This document shows positions 35,267 through 48,400 of a stretch of DNA of 64,000 nt, piece after piece. The notes under the pieces were generated by a model. The model worked only from the letters and a program-made list of their open reading frames with translations, did no database searches and was not told the origin of the DNA. Every line of letters starts with the position of its first letter. The stretch's first letter is position 1. The DNA is from Marsupella aquatica. Its lineage: Eukaryota; Marchantiophyta. The position numbers and the translations under genes are program-made. Where the stretch lies: assembly GCA_973895155.1 (NCBI GenBank), contig OZ316895.1, positions 17,732,001 through 17,796,000 on the forward strand, in the 5' to 3' direction.

Positions 35267-37167
35267 ACTGAATGAGATGTTTGGTTGAATCATAACTTTT
35301 CGTGCAATCTCCTCGGCAAAGACAATTCCGATGAATCTTATGCTGTCTCTGCGAGGTTTCCACTGATAGTTAGGATGCATTCAACTGAGATTCAAGGACC
35401 CTTGTGGGCGCTGATCATCAATTTTGGATCGAGATATGCAGCCATCGCATATCCTGGGTCAAATATAGAATTGTGGCAGTAGAATGAGATAGACAAGAAA
35501 AAAATCGCGTTGTTCTTTTCGCCTTTTGGGTTCCTAGCTACTATAACCGGAGCTAGGAGGTGAGAGGTTCACCTGCACGCGTTTGAACATGACTGCGATT
35601 CTATGCAACAGCTTAACTTGTAAGGATATGACAGCAAAGCTGCAAGGCATCTTTGTCTTTAACATGGCTAGTGTTTTTAGGAGCTCGATGTGGGACTTTG
35701 CGAGTAGAAAACTGCATGATGAGTTTGCTGAGCGTACGGGTAAAGGCTTTGGGGAATCTCCTGCCATTCAACTCTAATAAGATTCTTGCTGTCCTGTGCT
35801 TCCTTTGATGGATCTTCATGCTTCAAACATTGGTTGGACGTCAGCTTGAATAAGATGCTCGTCTTTTGTTGAGGATCAGGACGTGTTGGGAATTAGGTGA
35901 CGAGGCCCGGCTAGAGAAATGTGAAAAGCTGGAGCACACGTAAAAGTAATCAAGATCACAAACATTTCAACCCATTGGCTTCAACGAGAGTGCTTGCCGA
36001 CGTTGCATGTTCAAGTGAAGCAATTTGTAAGCCAAATCCTCTAGTGTGCACCAGTCTCACCTTAGGTTTCCTATGGTTTTGTCTAAAAACTTATATAGCT
36101 GTTCCTTTCCAATATGACGTATGTGCAGCTAAGATAGCCAGTCCTAGCAATCTGATTTAGTCTTTCAAACCAATGGAATAGCAAGGCTAGGTTCAGACCA
36201 TACCCACTGACACCGGTTCAGGATGTCCCTCCGGTGGCTACAAGCTAGAAACCTAGTACTACGCCATGCACGATTAGTCTTCTTCGAAATTCATGAAGGA
36301 TCTTGAGTGAGTATATAATAATTACGTTCGCGACACCTCTGCAACTGCTCACTCCTATAGTAACATTGATTTCGACCATGGACTTAGCCGTTATATCGTG
36401 AAGTCCCCCGTCTATAGATGTGCTTGGTTCAATGGATGGGAAGGTAAGGCACCTTTGCTGTGACGTAACGTGCAGGTTCAATGATATCATGAGAGCACGA
36501 GTTTGGCCTTGAGCAGGTATGGAGAGTACCTTACCCCCAGGCACGCAAGACCAGTGAAGCTTCATGAGAATTCAATTTTGAGCACAGTTCTGTCGAAAAC
36601 GTCCGAGAGTCGCAGAGGGACACTCTTGATCTATCTCATTCAGTAGCCTCCAACACAGAGAGCATATATTCCTTCTCCATATACACAGAACATATTCCTT
36701 TCATATACATGGGCACTTTTAGAAGGCTGTTTGTGCAGAAAATAGGAAAGGGTTGCAAAAATCATATCCCGATATACTACAGTAGAGTTGCCAGCATTCT
36801 TTACAAGAGTCGCCTGTGAATAATCTTTTATATGACAATATGGCTGACCCACCTAGGTTAAATTCTGGTTTTTTTACACTGACCTATCAATATTGGGTGG
36901 AAGAGAATCTAATTACCCTAAAGCCCTGCATGGGCCCTGCCTAATACCTCAATACAAAAAGCTCTACTGCCCACCACTCCGTCGCCAATGAGCCTCTGTC
37001 AGAGGCTAGGCCTTCAGGAAATACCCGACAAAGCTTGTAGATCAAGACAATGCTTGAGGTCAATAAATGGGTGTTGTCAGGAAGCTGCCGTACGATTGTG
37101 TTCGATATGAAAGCTACAAGAGTGCGCCTCACCGATCAGAGACAATTGCACAATATGCCATTACTTG
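35267..37167. other. Intergenic between two convergent genes
   Basis: It holds the PPR 3' UTR and no recognised gene. Short frames near 35583-35777 and 36245-36565 show no family motifs. Confidence 0.45.
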
Positions 37168-37979
37168 CTAGATTGAGCCCTGAGAGAAAACTTTGCCTTT
37201 TCGAGCCACCTCTCTCATACGCTTTGGAGAAGGGGGAGGTGAAAGCTCCTTTGGTGATGACTCCTCGGAAGTTTCTCCTTCTCGGCGCACCTTGACTGGT
37301 GGAGGAGCGTTATCCAAGGCCCATTTCTGGATCCAGACAAGAATTGAACTGTGAGACGATGGCTGGAAAACCGTAATTCCTCGCCGCACAACTGACTGTA
37401 CCCGGGACTGTACCACGAAGTTTAGAGAGGGAACAACGTGCCGGAAGATCACCGGACGTACCCACATACTTGCAAGATTGAAAATTACACAGTGAACCAC
37501 TATCCAGCAAATCCTCTTGCACTCTCGTGGCTACCAGTAGAAACATCACATTCATTCCCGTCGTAAAGCTAATAGCCATTTACCTCCATGGTCTGCTGCG
37601 ATGAGTCATCTTCTAATGCGGTTACGACACTGTTTGGCTGCACTATAAGTCCTTCGACCGCAAGTTCACCGACCCCTTCAATCTGCAAGAACGAGTTTCC
37701 TTAAGAACAGTTGTCCAAAATGGGAAATGAGGAAGCATACTCGCTGTCAGTTAAGTAGATGCACCAGTCTCATTGAGCTAAATGCCCGGGGAATTGCACG
37801 GCCCTGCTAAACAGAACCAATGAAAGCTCTCAACGGCTCCGGACGAAGACTATGCCTGCCCAATGCAGGCTAACTGGAATGACTTCTTCAAGACGAGAAC
37901 AATACCGTCGGTCAAGATAGAGAGAAATATAGATCTTTCAGGTACTCCCCCGTGAAAGTCTAGCGGAACAATGGACATC
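37168..37979 (-). CDS. Unidentified spliced gene, C-terminal exons
   Basis: Four minus-strand exons join in one frame through GT-AG introns: 37979-37895 (contains GGVPERSIFLSILTDG), 37803-37765 (13 codons), 37682-37584 (33 codons, GELAVEGLIVQPNSVVTALE) and 37326-37168, ending in a TAG stop. The last exon is Lys/Arg/Ser/Pro-rich (PPPSPKRMREVARKGK), suggesting a basic nuclear tail. Several in-phase CAG acceptors exist for it, so its start is approximate. Two exons are small (13 and 28 codons). Upstream, frames at about 38202-38324, 38400-38641 and 38945-39160 are candidate earlier exons, but I could not link them. I do not recognise the protein family. Confidence 0.45.
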
Positions 37980-39600
37980 CTGATAACAATGTGCGAATTA
38001 GTTCAGTGGTGATGAATGTTCCGCAATTGCAGTCACGGAAACCGATCAGACCTGCTCAGACGTAGCGCTGCGCCTTAGGAACCAACTGCAGCCTGATCTA
38101 GAGCAAAGACATGGCACTTTGGAGATGTTTTTGACGCTCACATAGAAAAGTTGGGACACCGGGACAGCTATTAACCCAGCTCTGAACTTAAACATTTGCA
38201 GTACGACCAGGCCAGACCGAACACACAATGTCAGACACTCCATAGAATCTCCTGATAGTTGGAAAGTTTGAACAAACTGGCAAAAATGAAAGTGGAACTG
38301 TGTACAGATCGTTCGGAGGTGCAATTTTAACTGAGTCGATGGGTCACTTCATCTGGGGACCAATGGGGCCTACATATAGTCGCAATTGCAGTGGTCAATG
38401 AAACGAAGTATTTCTGTATATGTACATGACTGGAACAAGGGTTGACCACGGCATTCTTCCCCATTGAGCCTCCTCGCAGTAGTTTGCAGTCGGATTCTCT
38501 CGTCCGATACTTTGTGCGAACGTTAGGGCCCTCCGTCCCTTGCCGACTAAGTGTCAAACGAAAGGCGAGAGGGTTCGAAACAGTTGGAGACGGCCCGAAG
38601 GCTTCGAATGCTATTCCGTCCGCATTACCGAACGAGAGCAATTGATAGCAGCATTAAGCATTCTTAAGCTATTTAAGAATCGACTGAAATGATTCCTGTA
38701 TTATAGGGACAGATTTCAAGACAAAAAGGCGTGGAAAGCTGTGGTAGGAGCTCATTTTCTACAGTGATTCCGCTTAGAACTATCTCTATCATCGCTGGGG
38801 ACTAAATATCATATCAGTCACAAGGACACTAAATATATGCGGGAAATTTCAAAAATTCATGCTACCAGCAAGAAAGTAGATAACAACCGTCAGGAGTCAG
38901 TCAAGTAAATAATGTAATAGCGAAAAGGACCAGAATACACTTACTGGGAAGGAATCCGCACGGAGATGGCTTCTGGGACTGGTGGTATGGACAAGAAAGC
39001 ATTCCCTCAAGTTATGTTGCTCCTCTCCACCGCCAAGATTGTCTTGGGATTCCGCTCCAATGCGATTCGTTTCTCGAGTATCCATCACTTGCTCCGTCGC
39101 TTCTTCGGGAAACAGACGCTGCTCTTCTTGCCTTACCTTTCCTCTCAGCTCCTCTTTCATTGTTCAAGTTAAAACCGTGGGTGTTGAAAATCGCGCGGCC
39201 GTCCTGAAACCTGGTCCCGTCTCCTCTACTTCAATCTTCGTTCCCAATATCGAGCTACCTCACATTCCACTCACTTCGCATACTTCTCCTTTCAATTCGC
39301 ATCTCTGTTTAGTAACCCTCCTCATCTTCGGTTTAATTCGACAGAAACATGCGGGTCCAAAGCTCCCTGTGAAGAGAGCATCACATCAAGGATTCATTGT
39401 ACTGCGCATGTGCCACCCACTGTTTGAAGCTTTCCAACAGCCTTCCGAGCAATTGAGACAAATCCTAGCCTAATTCAAAGAAACGGCGAAAGTAGAAGAC
39501 GTAGGACAGACCCTGAGACCACAATGAGCAGGATAACTGCCCGTCTACGAAGACGGTTGCAGATCAAGTCTCACAATATGGCAAGGATGGTGGCACACAA
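37980..39600 (-). other. Probable upstream part of the unidentified gene
   Basis: Minus-strand frames with coding-like composition occur near 38202-38284, 38327-38641 and 38953-39160. The last has a good donor (TCCTTCCCA followed by GTAAGTG) and could be an N-terminal exon starting at an ATG near 39160. Joins were not provable by eye. Confidence 0.25.
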
Positions 39601-39639
39601 GTGTAGTCCTCCGATGCCAACACTAGATCGACGAGAAAG

Positions 39640-40170
39640 CCTTCACGATTCTTTATTAGTTGAGAGCTTCTGCAGATGGTGTTCGGCTTGGGCCCGAACA
39701 CCTTGAACCGCGAGAGAATAGAGGGGTTCCTAATAAGGATGCAAAGATACCCACCAGGCCAGGTAAAAGGATCCCAACTGCTAAAGGTGATCTGTGTCTC
39801 CTTCCGATGACGAATGAACCGACCAGCAAGAAGTGTCACGGGAACGACAAAGCAGGCTGGGAGGGGGAATCAGTCCCCGAAAGGAGGATGTACCACCCTC
39901 GCGTGAAATCAGTCGAAGCTCAGTGTATGCAATGACCCGCGCTCAGAAGGCCGTCGTGTAGAAGACGGACAGATGGAACGCACAAGGGATATCGAACTCT
40001 TGCCGCGACCACAAATGCCGTCCTCCTGGCCAAATTCGGAAGAAAGGCAAACCCCAGCGACAAGAAGCTTCAGTCAATCCGGTCAATTTGTCGGCGCTCA
40101 AAGTCAGGAGCGAGAATTCAAACCAAGGACGCAACTGCGGAATTTCACACTGCTACACAACCGATCAACT
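39640..40170 (-). repeat. Cluster of tRNA-derived (SINE-like) repeats
   Basis: On the minus strand an A-box-like TGGCTCAGTTGATCGG (about 40164) is followed some 40 bases on by GGTTTGAATTC. A second pair, TTGGCCAGGAGGAC then GAGTTCGATATCC, lies at about 40035-39985. A third B-box-like GGTTCAAGGTG lies near 39700. None folds into an intact tRNA. The arrangement suggests a composite tRNA-derived repeat. No target duplication was found. Confidence 0.35.
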
Positions 40171-41019
40171 GAGCCACAGCAATACAGCATGCAAATCTCC
40201 ACTCCACTTATACAGGACGTTCCCAATTCGTGGGGATAGACTAGAATAAAGCACGCAAAGATCACACCCCAGCGGACCCAAAAAAGAGAGACGACAGCAA
40301 TTGGTCTTCCCAGAGTGATGGACAAAAGAAGCTACCCCAGACGGCTGACGAGGAAAGGAGTGCCTATGTTCTCTCTCCTCTGAGCGACACGAACACACGA
40401 AGATATCCGCCGTACCACCTTTACCCACGCTATATTTGGCTTACTGGAGCCCGCTTTAGAAAACCGACAACAATGCCTCCATTCGTCAATTTTCATTCAC
40501 ATCATCAGAAGTTTCGCTTTCATGTTTCCCTTTCATTCGCCGCCGCTGGGCCCAGACTGCTGAGCACAACCGACGGAGCCATTGCTGCGATCGGCATTAA
40601 AAAAAAGGGCAAGTCGACCCAAGCTCCCTCCTGCTCCCCCTCCAAACCGACATAACAATACCCCATGAACATGTTCAATAGAGGACCGAAGCTGACAACT
40701 ACGGTAGCCGCACGAAGTCGCGAATAAACAAAGAAGCTCCTCGAAAAGGTGGAAGGAAAGCTGCTCCTCCATTGCACTACTTCTGCCCTCGTCCGGATCT
40801 TCCTCTTCTTCTTTCTGGCGCAGGAATTTCATTCATCATCGTCGCAGATTTCTTTGATTTCTAGATGAAAAACACTCAGTCTTCCGGTCATCTAGCGAAC
40901 TTTCGCTCTTCGTGTAGGACGGAACCCTATTTATTTATGGTACCAAGTGATAATTATTTACGGTGCCGTAGTCGTAATGAGGTGAGCAACAAAATATATA
41001 TATAATTATTAATTTAAAA
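40171..41019. other. GC-rich stretch without a recognised gene
   Basis: A minus-strand frame at 40533-40832 starts at an ATG and is acidic at its N-terminus, but its composition beyond residue 50 does not look conserved. It may be a first exon or promoter of the unidentified minus-strand gene. Confidence 0.25.
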
Positions 41020-41720
41020 GTATGTGGCGCCCAGCCCAAGTCTAGAGCTAGACTAATGGATGGTAATTAAAGCCTGAACAGCTTTATATGAGGCAAAATG
41101 TCACGGAAAACGTGTTTTTAGTTTAAATAGATCATGTCACATGTTTTGGCCAGGTATCTGAGAAACACCTGACAAAGTAGATTGAGAAAATATAGAAGAA
41201 AAAAATTAATGGCCACCCACTAAAGTCTGGAAGCAAACAATAATTTTCTACCATTCTTAATTGCAAACAAATTTATCACTAAGGTAATGTATTCTAATTT
41301 ATAAAATAATAATTGCCTCCCAGCCCAAAGCTGGGAACATGCTTGCGATTTAGGGAAATGGGTAGTAAATTTAAAAACTACCTCAAATCTTTATAATAGG
41401 CCAAATGGTTAGCTGTCAAAGAGGCCAGCAACGCATCTTGTGGCCGAAGGAATCTTTATACCTGGCGAAGTAATACCTGACAGGCTGACAAACTAGACAG
41501 AGAAAACTTTTTGGCGGGAGAATTAAAATTAAACTCCATACCTACAGCCTCAAAAACTTTACATGAGGCAAATGCTCCAGACCGGAAAAGCTATCCTGAG
41601 AACACTTGTTGACTGGGGATTAATGAAAATGGTCACATGCAAAAAGTTTCGAAGCAAGTAAAAAGGCAACTTACGGCATTCAGAATCAAGAGCCAACTTA
41701 CCAGTACGGTAATGTACTGG
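41020..41720. repeat. Degenerate repeat array
   Basis: Related blocks recur: CCCAGCCCAAG near 41032 and 41320, and CTTTATATGAGGCAAAATG near 41081, CTTTATAATAGGCCAAATG near 41390 and CTTTACATGAGGCAAATG near 41558. The copies are diverged and the period irregular. Origin unknown. Confidence 0.4.
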
Positions 41721-42225
41721 ACTGTAGAAGCAAGCTTACAATCTGACTTTGAAATTTACAGGACGAGACGGATGTTTTACTCTCCATATTAGTGACACTT
41801 GTTGCCTTGCAACTCTTTTAAGACGGAAGAACTACTTTGTTACTGTTTTTCTTTTTTATATTGATTAGAAGACCATAGTTTTTAGCACAGGACTAACGTT
41901 AGTTCTTTTAAGTAGTTGGCTTGAACTGCCTCCCCCTACCCCTAACAAATGGTCCAGATTGCATCATTTTTAACTCCTATGAGCTTATTTCCTTTCTATC
42001 ATGGAGCCACCTTCCAAGACAGCACTAATTTCACGTGTTCACAAACATGAGTCATCCTCTCTTAATCATGATTATTGAAAAGTGATTGTTTAAATGTAAA
42101 TATACAAAAGGTACAGTACCTTTAGACTGAAAGAGAGGTACAATAATAGCCATTGGTACAGTACTTTCTAGTTGAATGAGATGTGCATTATAGTATTTTG
42201 AGACCCCGAATTAAATCTACGTCAA

Positions 42226-42319
42226 GTTAATGTTCCCTCACTTTCCCGGGGCGCCGTACACTGTCCATCCCAGTTAATGCTCCCCTGCTTTCCCGGGGTG
42301 CCGTACACTGTCCGTCCCA
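42226..42319 (+). repeat. 47-bp tandem duplication in the left inverted arm
   Basis: Units at 42226-42272 and 42273-42319 start GTTAATG and contain TTTCCCGGGG and GCCGTACACTGTCC. The right arm has only one copy of this unit. Confidence 0.85.
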
Positions 42320-42501
42320 GTCCCTGATGTTGCTGCCCGCTTCGGCCCAAGTTTGGCAGAACATAAACCGATACTCTACCATTTTGTCACGCGCTCCAAC
42401 CCGATAACTTCGGGTCATCGACTTTGGGTTTATGTTTTGGCACCTTTGCTCACTCCGGCCCGACGACTTAAGTTTGTGTTATCGATTTTTTCCTTGTCAC
42501 G

Positions 42502-42990
42502 GAGTCTTGGTTTATGTTCTGGCAACACTTCTTTCCAACAGAGTCTAAGTGTTCAAGGCAAACCTAGTACTTTGGTTAAGAGTCATAATTTATAGAGTCT
42601 TGGTTTATGTGGGCCAAATACTTATTCTCTATGGAGTTGTGATTAATGTTTTGGGAACACTTCTTTCCAAGGGAGTCATGCTTGTTTGGTAATAGAGTAT
42701 TAAGTGTTTAGGCACAACCTAGTATTTTGTTTAAGAATCATGATTCTAGAGTCTTGGTAGATGTTTTGTCAAATGCTTCTTCTCGATGGAGTCAAGGTTT
42801 ATGTTCTGGCAACACTTCTTTCCAAACACTTCTTTCCCATGGAGTCATACCTATTTTGTAATAGAGTCTAAGTGTTCAATGGGAGCCTAATACTTTGGTT
42901 GAGAGTCATGATTGATAGAGTCTTGGTTTATGTTGTGTCAAATACTTATTCTCTATGGAGTGGTGGTTTATGTTTTGGCAACACCTCTTT
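42502..42990 (+). repeat. Internal diverged repeats of the inverted-repeat element
   Basis: GAGTCTTGGT blocks start at 42502, 42595, 42749 and 42918. They are followed by related segments such as AATACTTATTCTCTATGGAG and AACACTTCTTTCCAA. Confidence 0.75.
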
Positions 42991-43289
42991 CCAAAAAATT
43001 GATGGCACAAAGTCAATCGGGCCGGAGCAGCCGACAAAAAGTTTTGGGTGCCAAAACATAAACCTGAAGTCGATGGCGCAAAGTTGACCGGGCCAGAGCG
43101 CATGAGTTAAATTGTAGAGTATTGGTTTATGTTCTGCCAAACTTGGGCCGGAGCAGGCAGCGGCATCGGGGACTGGGACAGGCAGTGTACAGTGCCCCGG
43201 GAGAGTGGGGGAGCATTAACTTGACGTAGATTTAACTCAGGGTCATTTTGAGTATTCCTTGTATTACATTTTGATCTAAATTTTGTATG

Positions 43290-43645
43290 CATGAAAATAT
43301 TGTAAGCAATAGACACATAAACTTGTGTCCACATAAACTATAAGATATATATCACACTTTGAAAAACTAAAAGGTGTGCAACCGGGAGACACAATCTCAC
43401 AGGCAAGAAACCTGCTGAAATGGGGCTAGGGGGCAACAATGGAACGACCCCAGGGAGACTAAAGAGCCAAAAAGCTCGAGAGACCTCAACAAAAGTCCCC
43501 CACCACAACCACCACCAACAAAAACCTGAAAGCCTACGAATCGGCAAACTGAAGAGCATGGTAAAGCTCCCGCATGTACTACCATAGGCGGGTCATGCAC
43601 AAGAATCTGACTAGAGTCCCTAAAACCAACAGTCTCCCCCTTGAC
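43290..43645 (-). repeat. Possible Copia LTR remnant with polypurine tract
   Basis: On the minus strand GTCAAGGGGGAGAC (43645-43632) directly precedes TGTTGGTTTTAGGG, the usual polypurine tract to 3' LTR junction of plant Copia elements. The far LTR end and the coding region are not recognisable. The first Copia in this window has the same junction design. Confidence 0.35.
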
Positions 43646-44955
43646 AAAGGATAATGAATGTCTGAGCCGGCATTGTGCAACAGCGGGTGCAACAGACACC
43701 TGTTGTCTAAAAAAGGCCATAACAACAGAAACCGGGGGCTAAGGCCTCTGCTCAACACTATGTACCGCACAGGTCTGCAAGAAGCGGTCAAATATTGGAC
43801 GACGAGCTCCAAAGAACAAGCAGCGGATAGAATAGGTCTCTAGGGTAATGTTGAGCGCAGGCCTCCTCCTTAAGCCGTGCAGCTCCCTCACAATCGCATG
43901 GCCTAGATATATAGGCAGCCACCGCAACATTGGTCCTATTGGTAGGGTCAGCAACAACCACAGCATCAAGGGCCTAAACTCTAGCCCGAGAAAAGACCAG
44001 GTTGGGCACCTCTCATCCTCGGCCCGCCCTGGGTGGCAGCACATATCATGTCGCTACTCCACCATAACATTGTACCCCAAATCATGGGCAATGGCTGCCA
44101 CCACGTCCCCCTTTTTTCCTCCCACTCTCTCTCCCATTGCCTCCACCCCCCCCCCTTTTTCTTCCCTCCAACACCATTAAAAATGGGACCAAAAAACTGG
44201 TAATAAATGACAACATTAACCAGTACTCCAAAAAAATTTAAAATTCTTATAAAGCAAAGGGTGAAAAGCCTTTCTCATGTCAACTACTTCTCCTTTACTC
44301 GCGCCAAGCCAAAAATTTCAATCTCTGGTGAACTTGTTGCTCCTTTAATGGGCCATACCAAAAGGTACTTTATGCAGTGGCTCTAATATGTACCCTAGCA
44401 TATGTATTATAGCTTCAAGTACCCTAGTGTAAAGTAATCTTGGGTGATTATTTCAGTCAATCCAAGAGTCTCAAATAATCATAGATAGCATTTGATCACA
44501 CAATATTGTTCCCTTCCTTTCAGTTGTCTAAATGGACGCTTGGAAGGGATTTGGCAGGATCCCTTATTGAAGTAGATAGCTTTTGGCTTCTAAAAGATTC
44601 TGAATCCCTTTAAAAAAAGTGATGGACACTTGCATGCACTTCTCAAATTTGACTTCAGTTCTAAGACACACAAAAGTCTAAACTTTATGAGCTAAAATAC
44701 AAAATGACTAGTATGGGTAGATTGAAGGCAGTTCCTGGAGTATGTACAGCAGTCCTAGAGTATGTACAAAAATACTTTATGAACTTCCCCTTCATAGTTA
44801 TGATTTGAATCAAAGGCATGTTATACTTCAAGTGTGTACCCCTGCGTGCATTAAGAGGGACAAGATTATCATACGGACATGAGTGATCAACTTATGGACA
44901 CGAGTACATACAGGGCTTAAGAGTGTGTATAGGGAGGTTGGCTATGCATGGGTAC
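43646..44955. other. No gene seen
   Basis: Overlapping frames at 43397-44180 show no family signal. A C-rich tract lies near 44,145. This may include more of the decayed Copia at 43290-43645. Confidence 0.35.
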
Positions 44956-45298
44956 TGTTGAGCATAGACGACACCCGTAACGGTAAGCACATGACACATC
45001 CACTACGCAAGTAGTCGACGCAAGAGATACGTGGTTCACCTCCTCGAGACTACGTCCATGGGAACACACAAGAGAGCTTTACTGAACTCTAAGCCCGTCG
45101 GCCATACCAAGTCTCCACAGTGTAAGCTCTCCTCATCTCTCAAGTGGCTCCGTAACAATGAGCCTAAGTTCCACTTATCCAAGCAAACACCGCTTGGCAT
45201 ATAGTGTGCATCCTAGTTAACCTAACCACGTCTCCGACTATGGTTAGTCTAACTATGGTTACATGCCGTAACTCTAGACCTTGAGTAAATACCTAACA
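44956..45298 (-). repeat. Copia-1 3' LTR
   Basis: 343 bp, starts TGTTGAGCATAG and ends AATACCTAACA on the plus strand. It is the 3' LTR of the minus-strand element and lies beside the polypurine tract. Confidence 0.95.
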
Positions 45299-45312
45299 AT
45301 CTCCCCCTTGAC
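45299..45312 (-). other. Copia-1 polypurine tract
   Basis: GTCAAGGGGGAGAT on the minus strand immediately precedes the 3' LTR and would prime plus-strand DNA synthesis. Confidence 0.85.
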
Positions 45313-45490
45313 TCTGGTCTAGGGGAAGGTAATACTGCTAACCTATATGATTCCTCAGCAGGAAGTTCTAGACGAAAACCAACATGGTTTCCCCTCTCTA
45401 ACTAGATCAAACCAGAACTAAGTCGTAGCCTATTACTAGGAGTGAAGAAGAGCATATATCAGTAATCACAGCAAATGTTAAGAAAAACCC

Positions 45491-48400
45491 TTACTTGTGA
45501 TGCAATTGCAAAACTTGCAGCACATCACGATGTCTAGAGAAACTTTCCGAAGGAATCACTTTGGTAAATGCATCAGTTGGGTTGAGTTTACCGTCTATCT
45601 TGACTAGCTCAAACAAATTATCAGACACAGTCTGCCTGATAAAATGGTACCTGACGTCTATGTGCTTCACTCTACTGTCCATCACCTGGTTCACAGCAAG
45701 ATGGAGCGCACTTTGACTATCACAATGGAGCTTCACATTCCCTTGTGGCAATCTCATTTCAGTGATAAGTCTATCCAACCAAATTGCTTCCTTCGCTGCT
45801 TCCGCTGCTGCAACATACTCCGCTTCTGTAGTAGACTGAGCAATACACTTCTGCAAGTAGTAGACCTCCAACTTATGCATCCACCGCCAAGTGTGAACAC
45901 GTACCCTGTTGTTGATCTCCTTCGGTCCAGATCTTGTCCATAGTCAGAATCTACATAGCCAATCAATGATTTTGCATTCTTTGCATTTGTATCAAATAGA
46001 AGACCATGATCCACGGTACCCTTCAAGTACCTGATAATCCACTTCACTGCTTCCCAGTGTACCTTCCCTGGATTCGACATGTACTTGCTCACCTTGCCCA
46101 TAGCCATGGCAAGATCAGGTCTAGTGTAAGTCATCAAATACATGAGACTTCTCACTGCCTTATCATAAGGAACCCTTGACATCAGCCCCTTCTCTGTCGC
46201 ATCTGTGGGACAAAAATCTGATGCCAATTTGAAGAGTGCAGCCAAAGGAGTACTTTCTGGCTTACTACCCCCCATGTTGAACCTAGCAATTACCTTCCTT
46301 GCATAACTGCTCTGTGTCAACCATAGCTTACCAGCCTCCAAGTCCCTAGTGATCTCCATACCCAAAATCCTCTTAGCTGGCCCTAGGTCCTTCATCTTAA
46401 ACTCTGCACTTAGCAGTGCCTTAAGCTTAACAATCTCAGACCTATCCTTGGCTGCAATAAGCATGTCATTCACATAAAGTACTAAAACAATGAACCCAAA
46501 GACAACATTCTTCACCGGTTTCAAATATACACAAGGGTCAAACACAATCCTGTGAAAACCTTGTGACCGAATCCAATCGTCAAACCGCTTGTTCCACTGT
46601 TTTGGTGACTGCTTCAACCCATACAAGGATTTTAGCAATCTGCAAACCAATTTCTCATGTTCTCTCTTCATAAAACCTAGCGGCTGTCTCATGAAGATCA
46701 CCTCTTCCAAGGTGCCATAGAGGAAAGTTGTGACAACATCCATCTGATCTAGCAGCAGACCAAACATTACAACAAGCACACACAATAGCCGTATTGTAGA
46801 GTACTTAGCAACTGGTGAGAAGACCTCATTGTAATCCACACCTTTTTCTTGTATGAATCCTTTTGCTACCAACCTAGCCTTGTAGACCTTCGATCCACCT
46901 CCTGCGGAATTATCCTTCAACTTGTAAATCCACTTGTTGTCCACCACTTGCTGACCCTTAGGCAACTTAACAAGCTCCCAAGTTTTGTTGTCCTTCAGTG
47001 ACTGCATCTCCGTTTGCATTGCTGCAGTCCACTCCTGCTTCTCCTTAGAAGCACTTGCCTCATGAAATGAAGAAGGTTCTCCTTCTTCCAAAACCAACGC
47101 ATCACCCTCATCATCAGTTGCAAAATCATCCTCTTGTAATTGAGATGAATCAACCCACTGTCCATACCTAGGAGGAGCGCGTACAGTGCGACCAGATGTT
47201 CTTCTAGTCGATGACTCCGGTTGAATTGCGTCTACTGGTACAATTTGAAGCTCAGCAACATCCACTTGTTGCTCACCAGCATCAACAAACTCCTCTTGTT
47301 CCTCTGGCACAGGAACCAGCTCCATGCTTGGAGTACCTCCTTCTCTCCGATCATGTACCTCATGATCAATCTCCCCCTCAACGAGATCCGGGATAGGAGA
47401 TTTTCCTTTGTCAGTACGGGAGACCTGAGTATTCTCCCCCTCCTTCAATAATCTGGATTCATTGAAGGAAACATCCCTACTCACAATGAGCTTACAGGCA
47501 ATAGGATCCCATAGCCTGTAGGCCTTCACACCACTCTGATACCCAAGAAAAATACATTTCTTGGACGTAGGATCCAACTTGGTTCTATTCTGCTTTGGTG
47601 TGAGAGCATATGCATCACTTCCAAAAATTACCAAGCCATGATAGTCTGCTTGCCGCTTATAACGCATTTCAAATGATGTTTTGAAATTGATTGCACTAGA
47701 AGGAGAAAGATTTACCAAATAAGTTGCAGTATTGACAGCTTCTGCCCAAAATTCCTGTGGTAAACCTGATTGGCTCAGCATACTCCGTGACCGCTCCAAT
47801 AGTGTTTGATTGAGCCTCTCAGCGACACCATTCTGTTGCGGAGTATAAACTGTGGTGAGATGGCAAGTTATCCCCTGTTCTGCACAGTACTCTTCAAATT
47901 CTATTGAAGTGTACTTCCCGCCATTGTCTGACCTTAGACTCTTCACCCTTGTATCCAAACACTTAACATTGTTTCCTGTCTGATTCTCCACTTGGGCCTT
48001 CCACTTTGTAAAAATGGACAAGATATCAGACTTATGCGTCATGAAATACATACAAATCTTGAGTAATCGTCAATGAAGGATACATAGTATAATTTTCCAG
48101 AATGTGAGGGAGTCGGGGATGGTCCCCACACGTCACTATGTATGTACTCAAGAACTGCTTTGAAACGATGAGTTCCAACACCGAAAGCACGACGATGTTG
48201 CTTTCCAAAAATGCAATGCTCACAGAAATCCAATTTACAAGACTGTAAATCATAAATGAGCCCATTCTTTCGCAAGATAGCCAAACCCTTCTCACTCATG
48301 TGACCTAGCCGTGAATGCCACAGTTGAGTTATTTCCTCGTGAGACTTGATTACATTGGCCTCTCCACATAGTGTATTGCCTTGCAACACATACAGATTCT

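Larger units (their letters stand above)
42203..43244. mobile_element. Non-autonomous DNA transposon with long inverted ends (1.04 kb)
   Basis: The two ends are inverted copies of each other for about 150 bp, starting with ACCCCGAATTAAATCTACG on the left and GACCCTGAGTTAAATCTACG on the complementary strand at the right. They are flanked by the direct repeat ATTTTGAG at 42195-42202 and 43245-43252. An 8-bp duplication suggests the hAT superfamily, but the terminal base is ambiguous (7 or 8 bp). There is no transposase coding. Inside are a tandem 47-bp duplication in the left arm and several diverged copies of a central unit. Confidence 0.75.
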
